DNA from: Phenylobacterium sp. | GTDB lineage: Bacteria; Pseudomonadota; Alphaproteobacteria; Caulobacterales; Caulobacteraceae | Reading direction: 5' to 3' | DNA: 64,000 nt | Assembly: GCF_030693405.1 (NCBI RefSeq) | Contig: NZ_JAUYAW010000030.1 | Span: 1 to 64,000, forward strand | Part shown: piece by piece, positions 40,291 to 49,467 of the stretch | Layout of the letters: each line of letters opens with the position of its first letter | How positions within the stretch are numbered: the stretch's first letter is position 1 | Position numbers and translations under genes: made by a program | The notes under the pieces: generated by a model | The model's database searches: none | What the model was told of the DNA's origin: nothing | The model's input: only the letters and a program-made list of their open reading frames with translations

Positions 40291-42176
40291 TCACGACCCT
40301 GCTGGTCGCCAACCGCGGCGAGATCGCCAGGCGAATCTTCCGCACCGCCCGGCAGATGGGCCTGGCAACCGTCGCCGTCTATTCGGACGCCGACGTCCAG
40401 GCCCCGCATGTGCGTGAGGCTGATCAGGCCGTGCGCCTGGGGCCGGCGGCGGCCCGGGAGAGCTATCTCAATGTGGCCGCCGTGCTGGAGGCGGCCAGGG
40501 TCAGCGGCGCCGACGCCATTCATCCGGGCTATGGCTTCCTGTCTGAGAATGCCGAGTTCGCCGAGGCGGTGATGGCCGCGGGCCTGACCTGGGTCGGGCC
40601 GCCGCCCTCGGCCATCCGCGCCATGGGGCTGAAGGACGCGGCCAAGGCCCTGATGATCCAGGCCGGGGTGCCGGTGACGCCGGGCTATCACGGTGAGAAC
40701 CAGGACCCCGCCCATCTCGCCGGCCAGGCCGAAGAGATCGGCTATCCGGTGCTGATCAAGGCCGTGGCCGGGGGCGGCGGCAAGGGAATGCGCAAGGTCG
40801 AGCGCGCCGCCGACTTCGCCGAGGCTCTTGGGGCGGCCAAGCGGGAGGCCGCGGCGGCGTTTGGCGATGACCGCGTGCTGCTGGAGACCTATGTGGCCCG
40901 GCCGCGGCACATCGAGGTGCAGGTGTTTGGCGACGCCCACGGCCAGGTGGTCCACCTGTTCGAGCGCGACTGCTCCCTGCAGCGCCGCCACCAGAAGGTG
41001 ATCGAGGAGGCCCCCGCGCCAGGCATGAGCCCCGAGGTGCGCGCGGCCGTCTGCGCCGCCGCCGTCCGCGCTGCGCAAGCCGTGGACTATGTGGGCGCTG
41101 GCACGGTCGAATTCATCGCCGACGCCAGCGAGGGCCTGCGCGCTGACCGCATCTGGTTCATGGAGATGAACACCCGCCTGCAGGTGGAGCATCCGGTGAC
41201 CGAGGCCGTCACCGGCCAGGATCTGGTGGAATGGCAGTTGCGCGTCGCCGCCGGCGAGCCCCTGCCGCTGGCCCAGGATCAGATCACCCTGAACGGCTGG
41301 GCCATGGAGGCCAGGCTCTATGCCGAAAACCCGGCGGCGGGCTTCCTGCCGTCCATCGGCGAGCTCGAGCACTTCGTGCTGCCCGACGACGTGCGGGTGG
41401 ACACCGGCGTCGAGGCTGGCGGCGTCGTCAGCCCGCACTATGATCCGATGATCGCCAAGCTGATCGCCCATGGCCCCACGCGCCAGGCCGCCGCCCGCAG
41501 GCTCGCGCAGGCGTGTGGCGAGGTGCAGGTCTGGCCGGTGCGGACCAATGCCGGCTTTCTCGCCCGTTGCCTGGGGGAGCCCGACTTCCTGGCTGGCGAG
41601 GTGGACACCGGCTTCATCGCCGCGCGTCAGGACGCCCTGGCGCTGTCCCCTGATCCCAGCCCCGCGGTCCTCTCGGCCGCTGCACAGGGGCTTTTATCCC
41701 AGACCCCCACATCAGCCGCCGAGCCGGGCGGTCCCTGGGGCGCGCTCACTGGCTTTCGCTTGAACGCATCCCCGCAGACGAGCCTGCGGCTGTACCGCGA
41801 CGGCGCAGCCATGGACGCCCCCCTGGAGGCGGGACCGCTGTCGGCCGACGTGCTGCTGGACGCGGCCGGCGCCATCGTCGTGTTCGAGGCCGGGGAAGCC
41901 TACGCCTTTTCCGGTCAGGCGCCGGCGGCGGTCGCCGGGGAGGGGCCAGCGGGCGACGGCGCGGTGATCTCGCCCATGCCGGGGAAGGTGGTGGCGGTAG
42001 CGGTAGCCAAGGGCGACAAGGTGGTCCGGGGTCAGACCCTGGTGACGCTTGAGGCCATGAAGATGGAGCACGCCCTGACCGCGGCCTTCGACGGCGTGGT
42101 CGAGACGGTTTCGGTCTCCGTCGGCGCCCAGGTCAGCGAGGGCGTGGTGCTGGCGCGGCTGGCCCCGGCCGCCTAG
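40287..42176 (+). CDS. mccA: Biotin carboxylase/BCCP, probable methylcrotonyl-CoA carboxylase alpha
   Basis: TLLVANRGEIARRIFRTARQMGLATVAVYSDAD; biotinylation motif LEAMKMEH. Confidence 0.92.
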   Translation: MITTLLVANRGEIARRIFRTARQMGLATVAVYSDADVQAPHVREADQAVRLGPAAARESYLNVAAVLEAARVSGADAIHPGYGFLSENAEFAEAVMAAGLTWVGPPPSAIRAMGLKDAAKALMIQAGVPVTPGYHGENQDPAHLAGQAEEIGYPVLIKAVAGGGGKGMRKVERAADFAEALGAAKREAAAAFGDDRVLLETYVARPRHIEVQVFGDAHGQVVHLFERDCSLQRRHQKVIEEAPAPGMSPEVRAAVCAAAVRAAQAVDYVGAGTVEFIADASEGLRADRIWFMEMNTRLQVEHPVTEAVTGQDLVEWQLRVAAGEPLPLAQDQITLNGWAMEARLYAENPAAGFLPSIGELEHFVLPDDVRVDTGVEAGGVVSPHYDPMIAKLIAHGPTRQAAARRLAQACGEVQVWPVRTNAGFLARCLGEPDFLAGEVDTGFIAARQDALALSPDPSPAVLSAAAQGLLSQTPTSAAEPGGPWGALTGFRLNASPQTSLRLYRDGAAMDAPLEAGPLSADVLLDAAGAIVVFEAGEAYAFSGQAPAAVAGEGPAGDGAVISPMPGKVVAVAVAKGDKVVRGQTLVTLEAMKMEHALTAAFDGVVETVSVSVGAQVSEGVVLARLAPAA

Positions 42177-42186
42177 ACCGAGCCCC

Positions 42187-42597
42187 ATGACCGTTCATCT
42201 GATCAAGCTCGTCGTCGGCTGCGACACCGTGGAAGACCTGCTGGACTGGCGTGAACCTCAGGCGAGGGCGGGTCAGCCCTGGATCCTGCGCACCCGGCAG
42301 ACCCCGAAGCGGGCGGCCGAGCTCACCGACGGCGGCTCCCTCTACCGGGTCTACAAGGGCGCGATCCTGACCCGGCAGCTGATCCTTGAGGTCACCACGG
42401 TGGGGGAGGGGCCGGACGCCCGCTGCGAGATGCTGCTGGACGAGACCCTGGTGCGGGTCGCCCCGACGCCCAGGCGGCCCTTCCAGGGCTGGCGCTATCT
42501 GGAGCCCAAGGACGTCCCGCCAGACCTGGCCGGCGACAGCGGCCAGGAGACGCCGCCGGAACTGGCCCGTCAGCTGCGCGAGGCCGGCCTCTGGTAG
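42187..42597 (+). CDS. DUF1489-family protein
   Basis: MTVHLIKLVVGCDTVEDLLDWREPQ...TRQTPKRAAELTDGGSLYRVYKGAILTRQLILEV. Confidence 0.82.
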   Translation: MTVHLIKLVVGCDTVEDLLDWREPQARAGQPWILRTRQTPKRAAELTDGGSLYRVYKGAILTRQLILEVTTVGEGPDARCEMLLDETLVRVAPTPRRPFQGWRYLEPKDVPPDLAGDSGQETPPELARQLREAGLW

Positions 42598-42603
42598 CGG
42601 TCC

Positions 42604-43461
42604 CTAGACCGCCATGTTGTCGATCAGCCGGGTCTTGCCCAGATGGGCGGCGGCGAAGATGCGCACCCGCCCCTCATGGGGCGGGGCGCCGGCGGGTGAG
42701 AGGTCTTCGACCTGTCGGACCTCGAAATAGTCGACCCGTTGGAAGCCGTGCCGCTCCAGGGCCGCGCGGCCTGTGGCCTCCACCTTCTCCACCGAATCCC
42801 CGGCCTTGAGTCTCCTCGCCGCGTCGGCCAGCACCTTGTTCATCATGCCGGCGATGGGGCGCTCTGCAGCGCTGAGATAGGCGTTGCGCGAGGACAGGGC
42901 GAGGCCGTCCGCGTCCCGGGCGATGGGGGCGCCGAGGATCTCCACCGGCAGGTCCAGGTCGCGGGCGAGCCTGCGGATCAGCTGTAGCTGCTGGAAGTCC
43001 TTCTCGCCGAACACCGCCACATCGGGCTGGGCCTGGTTCAACAGTTTGGCCACCACGGTCGCCACCCCGTCGAAGTGACCGGGCCGGGCGGCCCCGTCCA
43101 GGGGCTCGCTGACCCCTGCGACGCTGACCTTGGTGGCGTAGCCCGGCGGATAGATCTGGCCGACCTCGGGCGCATAGAGCAGGTCGCAGCCCGCGCTGGC
43201 CAGCAAGCGGGCGTCACCGGCCTCGTCCCGGGGATATCGCTCGAAGTCCTCATTGGGCCCGAACTGCGCGGGGTTGACGAAAATGCTGGCCACCACCCGG
43301 TCGGCCCTCGTCCTGGCCAGCCGCACCAGAGACAGGTGCCCCTCGTGCAGGGCGCCCATGGTGGGCGTCATGGCCACGGTCTCGCCGGCCGCCCGCCAGG
43401 CGCGGACCTGGTCCCGAAGCGCAGTGACAGTGCGGACGATGGGCAGGGTTTGCGCGGACAT
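42604..43461 (-). CDS. panC: Pantoate--beta-alanine ligase
   Basis: VAMTPTMGALHEGHLSLVRLARTRADRVVASIFVNPAQFGPNEDFERYPR. Confidence 0.96.
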   Translation of the reverse strand: MSAQTLPIVRTVTALRDQVRAWRAAGETVAMTPTMGALHEGHLSLVRLARTRADRVVASIFVNPAQFGPNEDFERYPRDEAGDARLLASAGCDLLYAPEVGQIYPPGYATKVSVAGVSEPLDGAARPGHFDGVATVVAKLLNQAQPDVAVFGEKDFQQLQLIRRLARDLDLPVEILGAPIARDADGLALSSRNAYLSAAERPIAGMMNKVLADAARRLKAGDSVEKVEATGRAALERHGFQRVDYFEVRQVEDLSPAGAPPHEGRVRIFAAAHLGKTRLIDNMAV

Positions 43462-43605
43462 GGGGCCTCATCTGGCGGAAAAAGCAGCCTGCGGCTTATG
43501 GCTGAACCACAGGGGGTGCGTCCATCCGTCCACAGGGGCGGGGGCCTGCCAAGTTGACGTGGCGGCCGGCATAAGCCTCTCGTTAACCTATAGGCCCGCC
43601 TGGCC

Positions 43606-43610
43606 GAATC
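43606..43610 (+). promoter_or_regulatory. GANTC (CcrM-type) site just upstream of mipZ
   Basis: GAATC at 43606-43610; mipZ ATG at 43626. Confidence 0.45.
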
Positions 43611-43625
43611 GATGGAGCAGGACTC

Positions 43626-44450
43626 ATGTCCCAACCCCGTGTGATCGTCGTCGGTAATGAGAAGGGCGGTGCTGGCAAGTCCACCATCGCCCTGCACCTC
43701 GCCGTGGCCCTGATGTATGGCGGCGCCAAGGTGGCCGTGCTCGACCTGGACCTGCGTCAGCAGTCCCTCGGCCACTTCTTCGCCAGCCGGCGAGCCTGGC
43801 TGGCGGCCAATGAGGTCGAAGCCCCCATGCCTCTGGAATTCCCCTTGAGCCCCGACCTGGCCCTGGCCACGGATGGCGAGGCTCTGGCGGCCTTCCACCA
43901 GGCCTTCGAGGCGGCCAATGAGGCCGCCGACTTCGTGCTGATCGACACCCCCGGGGGCGATACGGCCATTTCCCGGGCCGCCCACGGTCTGGCTGATCTG
44001 ATCGTCACCCCGATGAACGACAGCTTTGTCGACTTCGACATGCTGGGCGTCGTCGACCCCGTCTCGCTGGATCTGAAGCGTCCCGGGCTCTATTCGGTGA
44101 CCGTCTGGGACAGCCGCAAGGCCCGCGCCGTGGCCGATGGCCGTTCCATCGACTGGGTGGTGCTGCGCAACCGTCTGGCGCCCACCGAGGCCCGCAACCG
44201 CCGCCGCCTGGACGAACGGGTCAAGGCCCTGTCCCGCCGGGTCGGCTTCCGCGTCGGACCTGGCCTGCGCGACCGGGTCATCTATCGCGAGCTCTATCCC
44301 TTCGGCCTGACCATCGCCGACCTGTCGCCGGCCATCCGCCCGGTGGCCATCTCCCTCCAGCACGTGGCCGCCCGCCAGGAGCTCCGCGCCCTGATCGGCG
44401 CGCTCGGCCTCGGCGAGGTGACCGGGCAGACCCTGATGGCGGCCGAATAG
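43626..44450 (+). CDS. mipZ: Division-plane positioning ATPase MipZ
   Basis: RVIVVGNEKGGAGKSTIALHLAVALMYGGAKVAVLDLDLRQQSLGHFFASR; deviant Walker A; panC neighbour. Confidence 0.94.
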   Translation: MSQPRVIVVGNEKGGAGKSTIALHLAVALMYGGAKVAVLDLDLRQQSLGHFFASRRAWLAANEVEAPMPLEFPLSPDLALATDGEALAAFHQAFEAANEAADFVLIDTPGGDTAISRAAHGLADLIVTPMNDSFVDFDMLGVVDPVSLDLKRPGLYSVTVWDSRKARAVADGRSIDWVVLRNRLAPTEARNRRRLDERVKALSRRVGFRVGPGLRDRVIYRELYPFGLTIADLSPAIRPVAISLQHVAARQELRALIGALGLGEVTGQTLMAAE

Positions 44451-44454
44451 GCCC

Positions 44455-44904
44455 ATGCTCTATCTGGCGCTGGGGTGCATAGCCCTGGCCGTGTTCGTGT
44501 GGCTGGGCCGCCGTGGCCGGCCGATGTTTCAACGGCGGGAGTGGCGGATCCTCTCAGGCTTGGCCAGCGTCGCGGCCTTCGCCGCGGCCGCCTTCCTGGC
44601 CGTGCGCGGCGGCTGGGCCTTCGCCCCTGTATTGCTGGTCATCGGACTCTGGCTGGCCATGAGCGCCCGCAGCGCCGGCGCAGGTCCAGGCCTGGGCGGC
44701 GAGGGCGGCGCGCGCTCCAGTGGCAAGGGCGGCATGAGCGAGCGGGAGGCTCGCGATATCCTGGGGGTCGGGCCCGAGGCGAATGCTGAAGAGATCCAGG
44801 CGGCCTATACCCGCCTGATGCGCCGCACCCATCCCGACGCGGGCGGCTCAGCCGGACTGGCGGCGCAGATCAACGCCGCCCGTGACCGCCTTCTGCGGGG
44901 CTGA
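44455..44904 (+). CDS. DnaJ (TIM14-like) domain membrane protein
   Basis: N-terminal TM; SEREARDILGVGPEANAEEIQAAYTRLMRRTHPDAGGSAGLAAQINAARDRLL. Confidence 0.88.
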   Translation: MLYLALGCIALAVFVWLGRRGRPMFQRREWRILSGLASVAAFAAAAFLAVRGGWAFAPVLLVIGLWLAMSARSAGAGPGLGGEGGARSSGKGGMSEREARDILGVGPEANAEEIQAAYTRLMRRTHPDAGGSAGLAAQINAARDRLLRG

Positions 44905-44913
44905 GGCGAGGCC

Positions 44914-46179
44914 TCAGGCCGGCCCGATCACCATGCACGCCTGGTTCTTCGCCTTCAGGGTCTCGCAGGCCGCCTTGGCGCGGGCCTCGGTCAGGCCGGA
45001 GAAGCGGGCGCGGTAGAAGCCGGCGGTGGCGTCAGTGACCAGCGTGCCGGCCCCGGAAAAGGCCTCGGCGAATCGGCGGCGGCTCAGCTTCAGCTGCTCC
45101 TGGGCCAGAGCCTTGGACTTGAAGGCGCCCACCTGCACCTGCCACTGGCCGGCCGGCGGCGCTTGGGCGGCCGCCCGGGTCGGGGCCGGCGGGGGCGGGG
45201 CGGTGGCCAGCACGATCTTCAGGCCGTCCTGCTCGCCATCCCCCTGTTCCCGCGACGGGCGCATGATGGGGCCGGTCGGCTCAGGCTCGAACAGGTTCTG
45301 GGCCACGGTGATCCGCTCGCCGCGCGAGCGGCGGTCGGCCACGTCGAAGCCGGTGAGCAGCAGGTCCTGGGCGTGATTGTCCCGGGCCGCCGTCGAGGCG
45401 CCCCCGAGGACCACCACGATCAGCCGGCGGTTATTCTTCACCCCGGAAATGGCGATATTGTAGCCCGAGGCGTTGGTGTAGCCGGTCTTCAACCCGTCCA
45501 CGCCAAGCTCGCGCCGAAGCAGGCTGTTGTGGCCGCGAATCTGCGTGCCCCGGAAGTTGAACTCCGGGGTGCTGAACAGGGTGTAGTACTGCGGGAAGTC
45601 CCGCATGATCGCCCGCGATAGCACCGCCAGGTCCCGGGCGGTGGACAGCTGACGGCTGTCGGGCAGGCCCGAGGCATTGACGAAGGTGGTGGAGTCCATG
45701 CCGAGCTCCCGGGCCCGCAGGGTCATGAGCGCGGCGAAACGCGCCTCGCTGCCCCCCAGCTTCTCAGCGACAGCCACAGCGACATCATTGGCCGAGCGGA
45801 TGGCCAGGGCGTGCATGGCCTCTTCCACCGTGATCGAATCGCCGGCCTTGACGAACAGCTTGGTGGGCGGTGCGGCGGCGGCGCGGGGCGAGAAGACGAC
45901 CCGGTCCTCCAGGGTCATCTGGCCCGCGGCCAGCTGCTCGAACATCAGATAGAGGGTCATCACCTTGGTGATGGAGGCCGGATAGCGAGAGCTGTCGGCG
46001 CGCTTGCCATAGAGGACCTCGCCGGTTTCGGCGTCCACCACGATGGAGGCGTACTTGGGCTGCTGCGCCGGCAACTGCAGATAGGGGATCTGCGCCTGGG
46101 CGGCCGGAGCGGCAAAGCCAAGAACGGTCGCCGCGGCGATCAGGCCGGCGAGAATCTGGCGGCGGGCGTGTTTGAGCAT
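44914..46179 (-). CDS. D-alanyl-D-alanine carboxypeptidase with C-terminal SPOR-like domain
   Basis: RYPASITKVMTLYLMFEQL (SxxK), RSANDVAVAVAE (SxN), KTGYTNASGY (KTG); C-term WQVQVGAFKSKALAQEQL. Confidence 0.92.
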   Translation of the reverse strand: MLKHARRQILAGLIAAATVLGFAAPAAQAQIPYLQLPAQQPKYASIVVDAETGEVLYGKRADSSRYPASITKVMTLYLMFEQLAAGQMTLEDRVVFSPRAAAAPPTKLFVKAGDSITVEEAMHALAIRSANDVAVAVAEKLGGSEARFAALMTLRARELGMDSTTFVNASGLPDSRQLSTARDLAVLSRAIMRDFPQYYTLFSTPEFNFRGTQIRGHNSLLRRELGVDGLKTGYTNASGYNIAISGVKNNRRLIVVVLGGASTAARDNHAQDLLLTGFDVADRRSRGERITVAQNLFEPEPTGPIMRPSREQGDGEQDGLKIVLATAPPPPAPTRAAAQAPPAGQWQVQVGAFKSKALAQEQLKLSRRRFAEAFSGAGTLVTDATAGFYRARFSGLTEARAKAACETLKAKNQACMVIGPA

Positions 46180-46337
46180 CGCGTCGTCCGTCACGTTTTG
46201 GGTTTCTGACGCGCCCCCCGAGGTGCGCGCCAAGGATCAAACGCTAACATGACACGTCCCACCTTGCGCGAGGGTAAACACCTGTTGAGCATCCCAAATC
46301 GTCGCATTGCCCGCCTGTCAGGCGAGTGGCGCGTTCA

Positions 46338-46352
46338 TTGTGCGGTGCACAA
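46338..46352 (+). promoter_or_regulatory. PhaR-type operator, upstream copy
   Basis: TTGTGC-GGT-GCACAA perfect inverted repeat; contains TGCGGTGCACAA. Confidence 0.6.
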
Positions 46353-46365
46353 AAACAAGGTTGAC

Positions 46366-46380
46366 TGCTGCGGTGCAGCA
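46366..46380 (+). promoter_or_regulatory. PhaR-type operator, downstream copy, overlapping the last base of a candidate -35 box
   Basis: TGCTGC-GGT-GCAGCA perfect inverted repeat; contains TGCGGTGCAGCA; candidate -35 TTGACT at 46361-46366. Confidence 0.65.
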
Positions 46381-46500
46381 TGGGATGTTGCGGATGCGTA
46401 GAGCCCAGTTCCTGATCAAGCGTTCGCGCGGCCGCCGCCGCGCTTCCTGACATCCCCCCGCGCGGCCCGCCGCGCATCTGACTTCTGAAGGAGTTCAGCC

Positions 46501-46944
46501 ATGGCCGCCGCCGACAACGCCAAGACCGCCAAGACCGCCGCCGAAGAGTTTACCCTCGCTGGCAACCACGCCTTCAAGGACGCCATGGAGAAGTCCATGA
46601 CCGCCCTGGCCGAGACCAACACCTATTCCAAGCAGAACCTCGAGGCCCTGGTGGCTTCGGCCACGGCCGCCGCCAAGGGCGCTGAAGCCGTCGGCGCCGA
46701 GGCTCTGGCCTTCGCCAAGAAGAACGTCGAGGAGCAGATGGCCGCCGCCAAGACCCTGGCCTCGGCCAAGAGCCTGCAGGAAGCCATGGAACTCCAGACC
46801 GCCTTCACCAAGAAGGCGATGGAATCCTACATGTCGGAAATGACCCGCATGTCGGAGCTCTTCACCGCCTCGATGAAGGACTCCATGAAGCCGATCAACG
46901 AGCGCGTCACCGCGACCGTCGAGCGTCTGCAAGCCGCCCGCTAG
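46501..46944 (+). CDS. Phasin-family protein
   Basis: NHAFKDAMEKSMTALAETNTYSKQNLEALVASATAAAKGAEAVGAEALAFAKKNVEEQMAAAKTLASAKSLQEAMELQTAFTKKAMESYM. Confidence 0.9.
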   Translation: MAAADNAKTAKTAAEEFTLAGNHAFKDAMEKSMTALAETNTYSKQNLEALVASATAAAKGAEAVGAEALAFAKKNVEEQMAAAKTLASAKSLQEAMELQTAFTKKAMESYMSEMTRMSELFTASMKDSMKPINERVTATVERLQAAR

Positions 46945-46983
46945 GGCGCGGCGGCGCCCTCGGGCGCAGCCTATCTCTTGAAG

Positions 46984-47013
46984 AGCCCGGTCCGGCGACG
47001 GACCGGGCTTTTC
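46984..47013 (+). terminator. Intrinsic terminator after the phasin gene
   Basis: AGCCCGGTCC-GGCGAC-GGACCGGGCT-TTTC. Confidence 0.8.
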
Positions 47014-47044
47014 TCATGGCGGCCCGGGCGCTACAGACAGAGCC

Positions 47045-47506
47045 ATGAGCACCGTTGAAGAACGTCTGGCCGCGCTTGGCGTCCGCCTGCCCGAGCCCTC
47101 CGCCCCGGTCGCCAACTATGTGCCCTTCGTCCGGGCCGGCAGCCTCCTGCACATTTCCGGACAGGTGTCCCGCGACGCCCAGGGCGGCGTCACCGGCGTC
47201 GTCGGCCAGGATGTCGACATGGAGACCGCGCGTTTCGCCGCCCGTCTCTGCGCCATCAACCTGATCGCCCAGATGAAGGCCGCCTGCGGGGGTGACCTCG
47301 GTCGGGTGGTCCGCGTTGTCAAGCTTGGCGGCTTCGTCCAGGCCGGCCCAGACTTCTTCGACATTCCCCAGGTGGTGAACGGAGCCTCGGACCTGATGGT
47401 CGACGCCTTCGGCGACCTGGGCCGCCATGCCCGGTCGGCGGTGGGCGTCTATCGCCTGCCCATGAACTTCGCCGTCGAGGTCGACGCCGTGGTGGAGCTG
47501 TCGTGA
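47045..47506 (+). CDS. RidA-family protein
   Basis: VPFVRAGSLLHISGQVSRDAQGGVTGVVGQDVDMETARFAARLCAINLIAQMKAACGGDLGRVVRVVKLGGFV. Confidence 0.88.
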   Translation: MSTVEERLAALGVRLPEPSAPVANYVPFVRAGSLLHISGQVSRDAQGGVTGVVGQDVDMETARFAARLCAINLIAQMKAACGGDLGRVVRVVKLGGFVQAGPDFFDIPQVVNGASDLMVDAFGDLGRHARSAVGVYRLPMNFAVEVDAVVELS

Positions 47507-48249
47507 AGGACCGCTTCGGCGAGGCCTGGGATCTTCTGTTCCACCCGCCGGTGGCCCACCGCGGCCTGTGGACGCCGGACGGCGCCCCGGAGAATTCGCT
47601 CGGCGCCTTCCAGGCCGCCTGCGCGGCCGGCTACGGGATCGAGCTGGATGTCCACCTGTCTTCGGACGGGGAGGCGATGGTGTTCCACGACAACACCCTG
47701 ACGCGGATGACCGGGGTCGAAGGCCGACTGCGCGATCACACCGCCGCCGAGCTGGGCGAGATGTCCCTCAAGGGGACCGATGAGACCATTCCGACCCTGG
47801 TGGAGACTCTGGCCCTGATCGGCCATCGGGCCATGGTGCATATCGAGCTCAAGACCCACTGGGGCGAGGTGGGCCCCCTGGAGCGACGGGTCCACGAGAT
47901 CATCATCGATCATGCCGGACCGCTCTGCATCATCGGCTTCAATCCCTATTCCCACGCCTGGTTCGCCGACCACTATCCCGGCGTCCTGCGGGGGCTAGAC
48001 TCCTTCAGCTACAAGGACGTGAAGCATCTGAGCGAGGTCGAGCGTCAGGCCTATGCCCGCCTCGAGCAGGTGGCGATCGCCCGGCCGCACTTCCTGGCGC
48101 TTGGTCTGGACATGCTGCCTGACGCGCGGGCCGACGCCTACCGGGCCGAGGGTATGCCCGTGGTCGCCTGGACCGTCCGCCAGCCCGAGCAGTGGGAGGC
48201 GGTGAAGGATCACTGTGACAACCTGATCTTCGAGGGCTTCCGCCCGTGA
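47503..48249 (+). CDS. Glycerophosphodiester phosphodiesterase family protein
   Basis: PVAHRGLWTPDGAPENSLGAFQAACAAGYGIELDVHLSSDGEAMVFHDNTLTRMTGVEG. Confidence 0.92.
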   Translation: MKDRFGEAWDLLFHPPVAHRGLWTPDGAPENSLGAFQAACAAGYGIELDVHLSSDGEAMVFHDNTLTRMTGVEGRLRDHTAAELGEMSLKGTDETIPTLVETLALIGHRAMVHIELKTHWGEVGPLERRVHEIIIDHAGPLCIIGFNPYSHAWFADHYPGVLRGLDSFSYKDVKHLSEVERQAYARLEQVAIARPHFLALGLDMLPDARADAYRAEGMPVVAWTVRQPEQWEAVKDHCDNLIFEGFRP

Positions 48250-49397
48250 GCCTGAAGCCGGCGGTCCGCGTGAACCGCCGTATCGCCGACATCGGCAAGG
48301 CGGCCTGGGAGGCCTGCGCTGGCGCGAGCGGCAACCCCTTCGTCGCCTACGACTTCCTTGATGTGCTGGAGCAGTCCGGCTGTGCTGTGGAGCGCACCGG
48401 CTGGGGGCCGCAGCACCTGGCCATCGAGGACGAGGCCGGCGAGGTGGGGGCGGTCATGCCCCTCTATCTGAAGTCCCATAGCCAGGGCGAATACATCTTC
48501 GACCACAGCTGGGCCGACGCCTATGAGCGGGCGGGCGGGCGCTACTATCCCAAGCTCCTGTCGGCCGCGCCCTTCACCCCGGCCACCGGACCGCGCCTGC
48601 TGGTCCGCCCCGATGTTCCGGCTCAGGCGGGCAATGAGATGCTTCTGGGCGGCGCCCTGACGCTCTGCCAGCAGATGGGCGTCTCCTCGGTCCACATCAA
48701 TTTTCCTCCTCAGGCGGAGTGGGACTGGCTGGGCGCTCAGGGGCTCGCCCAGCGCCAGGGTCAGCAGTACCACTGGTTCAACCGGGGCTATGGGACCTTC
48801 GACGACTTCCTGGCCGACCTGTCCTCGGGCCGGCGCAAGACCATCCGACGGGAGCGCCGCGACGCCCAGGCAGGGCTTGAGATCGTCTGCCTGACCGGCG
48901 CCGACCTCACCGAGGACGCCTGGGACGCCTTCTACGGCTTCTATATGGACACTGGCTCACGCAAGTGGGGCCAGCCCTATCTGAACCGGCTGTTCTTCTC
49001 CCTGCTCGGCGAGCGGATGGCCGAACGCGTATTGTTGGTCATGGCCAGGCGAGGCGGGCGGTGGATCGCCGGCGCGCTCAATCTGATCGGTGATGAGGCC
49101 CTTTACGGGCGCAACTGGGGCTGCGTCGAGGACGTGCCCTTCCTGCACTTCGAGCTTTGCTACTACCAGGCCATCGAATGGGCGATCGGCCGCGGGCTGG
49201 CGCGGGTGGAGGCCGGTGCGCAGGGTCAGCACAAGATCGCCCGGGGCTATCTGCCGACGCCGGTCTATTCGGCCCACTATATCGCCGATCCGGCCCTGCG
49301 CGGCCCGGTCGAGGACTTCGTCGCCCGGGAGAAGGCCGCCGTCGATGGCGAGATGGAGTGGCTGGCCGAGGAATACTCCCCCTTCCGCCAGGGGTAG
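48246..49397 (+). CDS. GNAT/FemAB-like N-acetyltransferase family protein
   Basis: GNPFVAYDFLDVLEQSGCAVERTGWGPQHL...QYHWFNRGYGTFDDFLADLSSGRRKTIRRERRDA. Confidence 0.83.
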   Translation: MSLKPAVRVNRRIADIGKAAWEACAGASGNPFVAYDFLDVLEQSGCAVERTGWGPQHLAIEDEAGEVGAVMPLYLKSHSQGEYIFDHSWADAYERAGGRYYPKLLSAAPFTPATGPRLLVRPDVPAQAGNEMLLGGALTLCQQMGVSSVHINFPPQAEWDWLGAQGLAQRQGQQYHWFNRGYGTFDDFLADLSSGRRKTIRRERRDAQAGLEIVCLTGADLTEDAWDAFYGFYMDTGSRKWGQPYLNRLFFSLLGERMAERVLLVMARRGGRWIAGALNLIGDEALYGRNWGCVEDVPFLHFELCYYQAIEWAIGRGLARVEAGAQGQHKIARGYLPTPVYSAHYIADPALRGPVEDFVAREKAAVDGEMEWLAEEYSPFRQG

Positions 49398-49424
49398 AGC
49401 GCGCTCGAGTCTTGGACGTGAGAG

Positions 49425-49462
49425 GGCGCGACCCGTCCCTTGAGGGACGGATCGCGCCTTTC
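49425..49462. terminator. Hairpin between convergent genes, probable bidirectional terminator
   Basis: GGCGCGACCCGTCCC-TTGA-GGGACGGATCGCGCC, one mismatch. Confidence 0.65.
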
Positions 49463-49467
49463 CGGAC

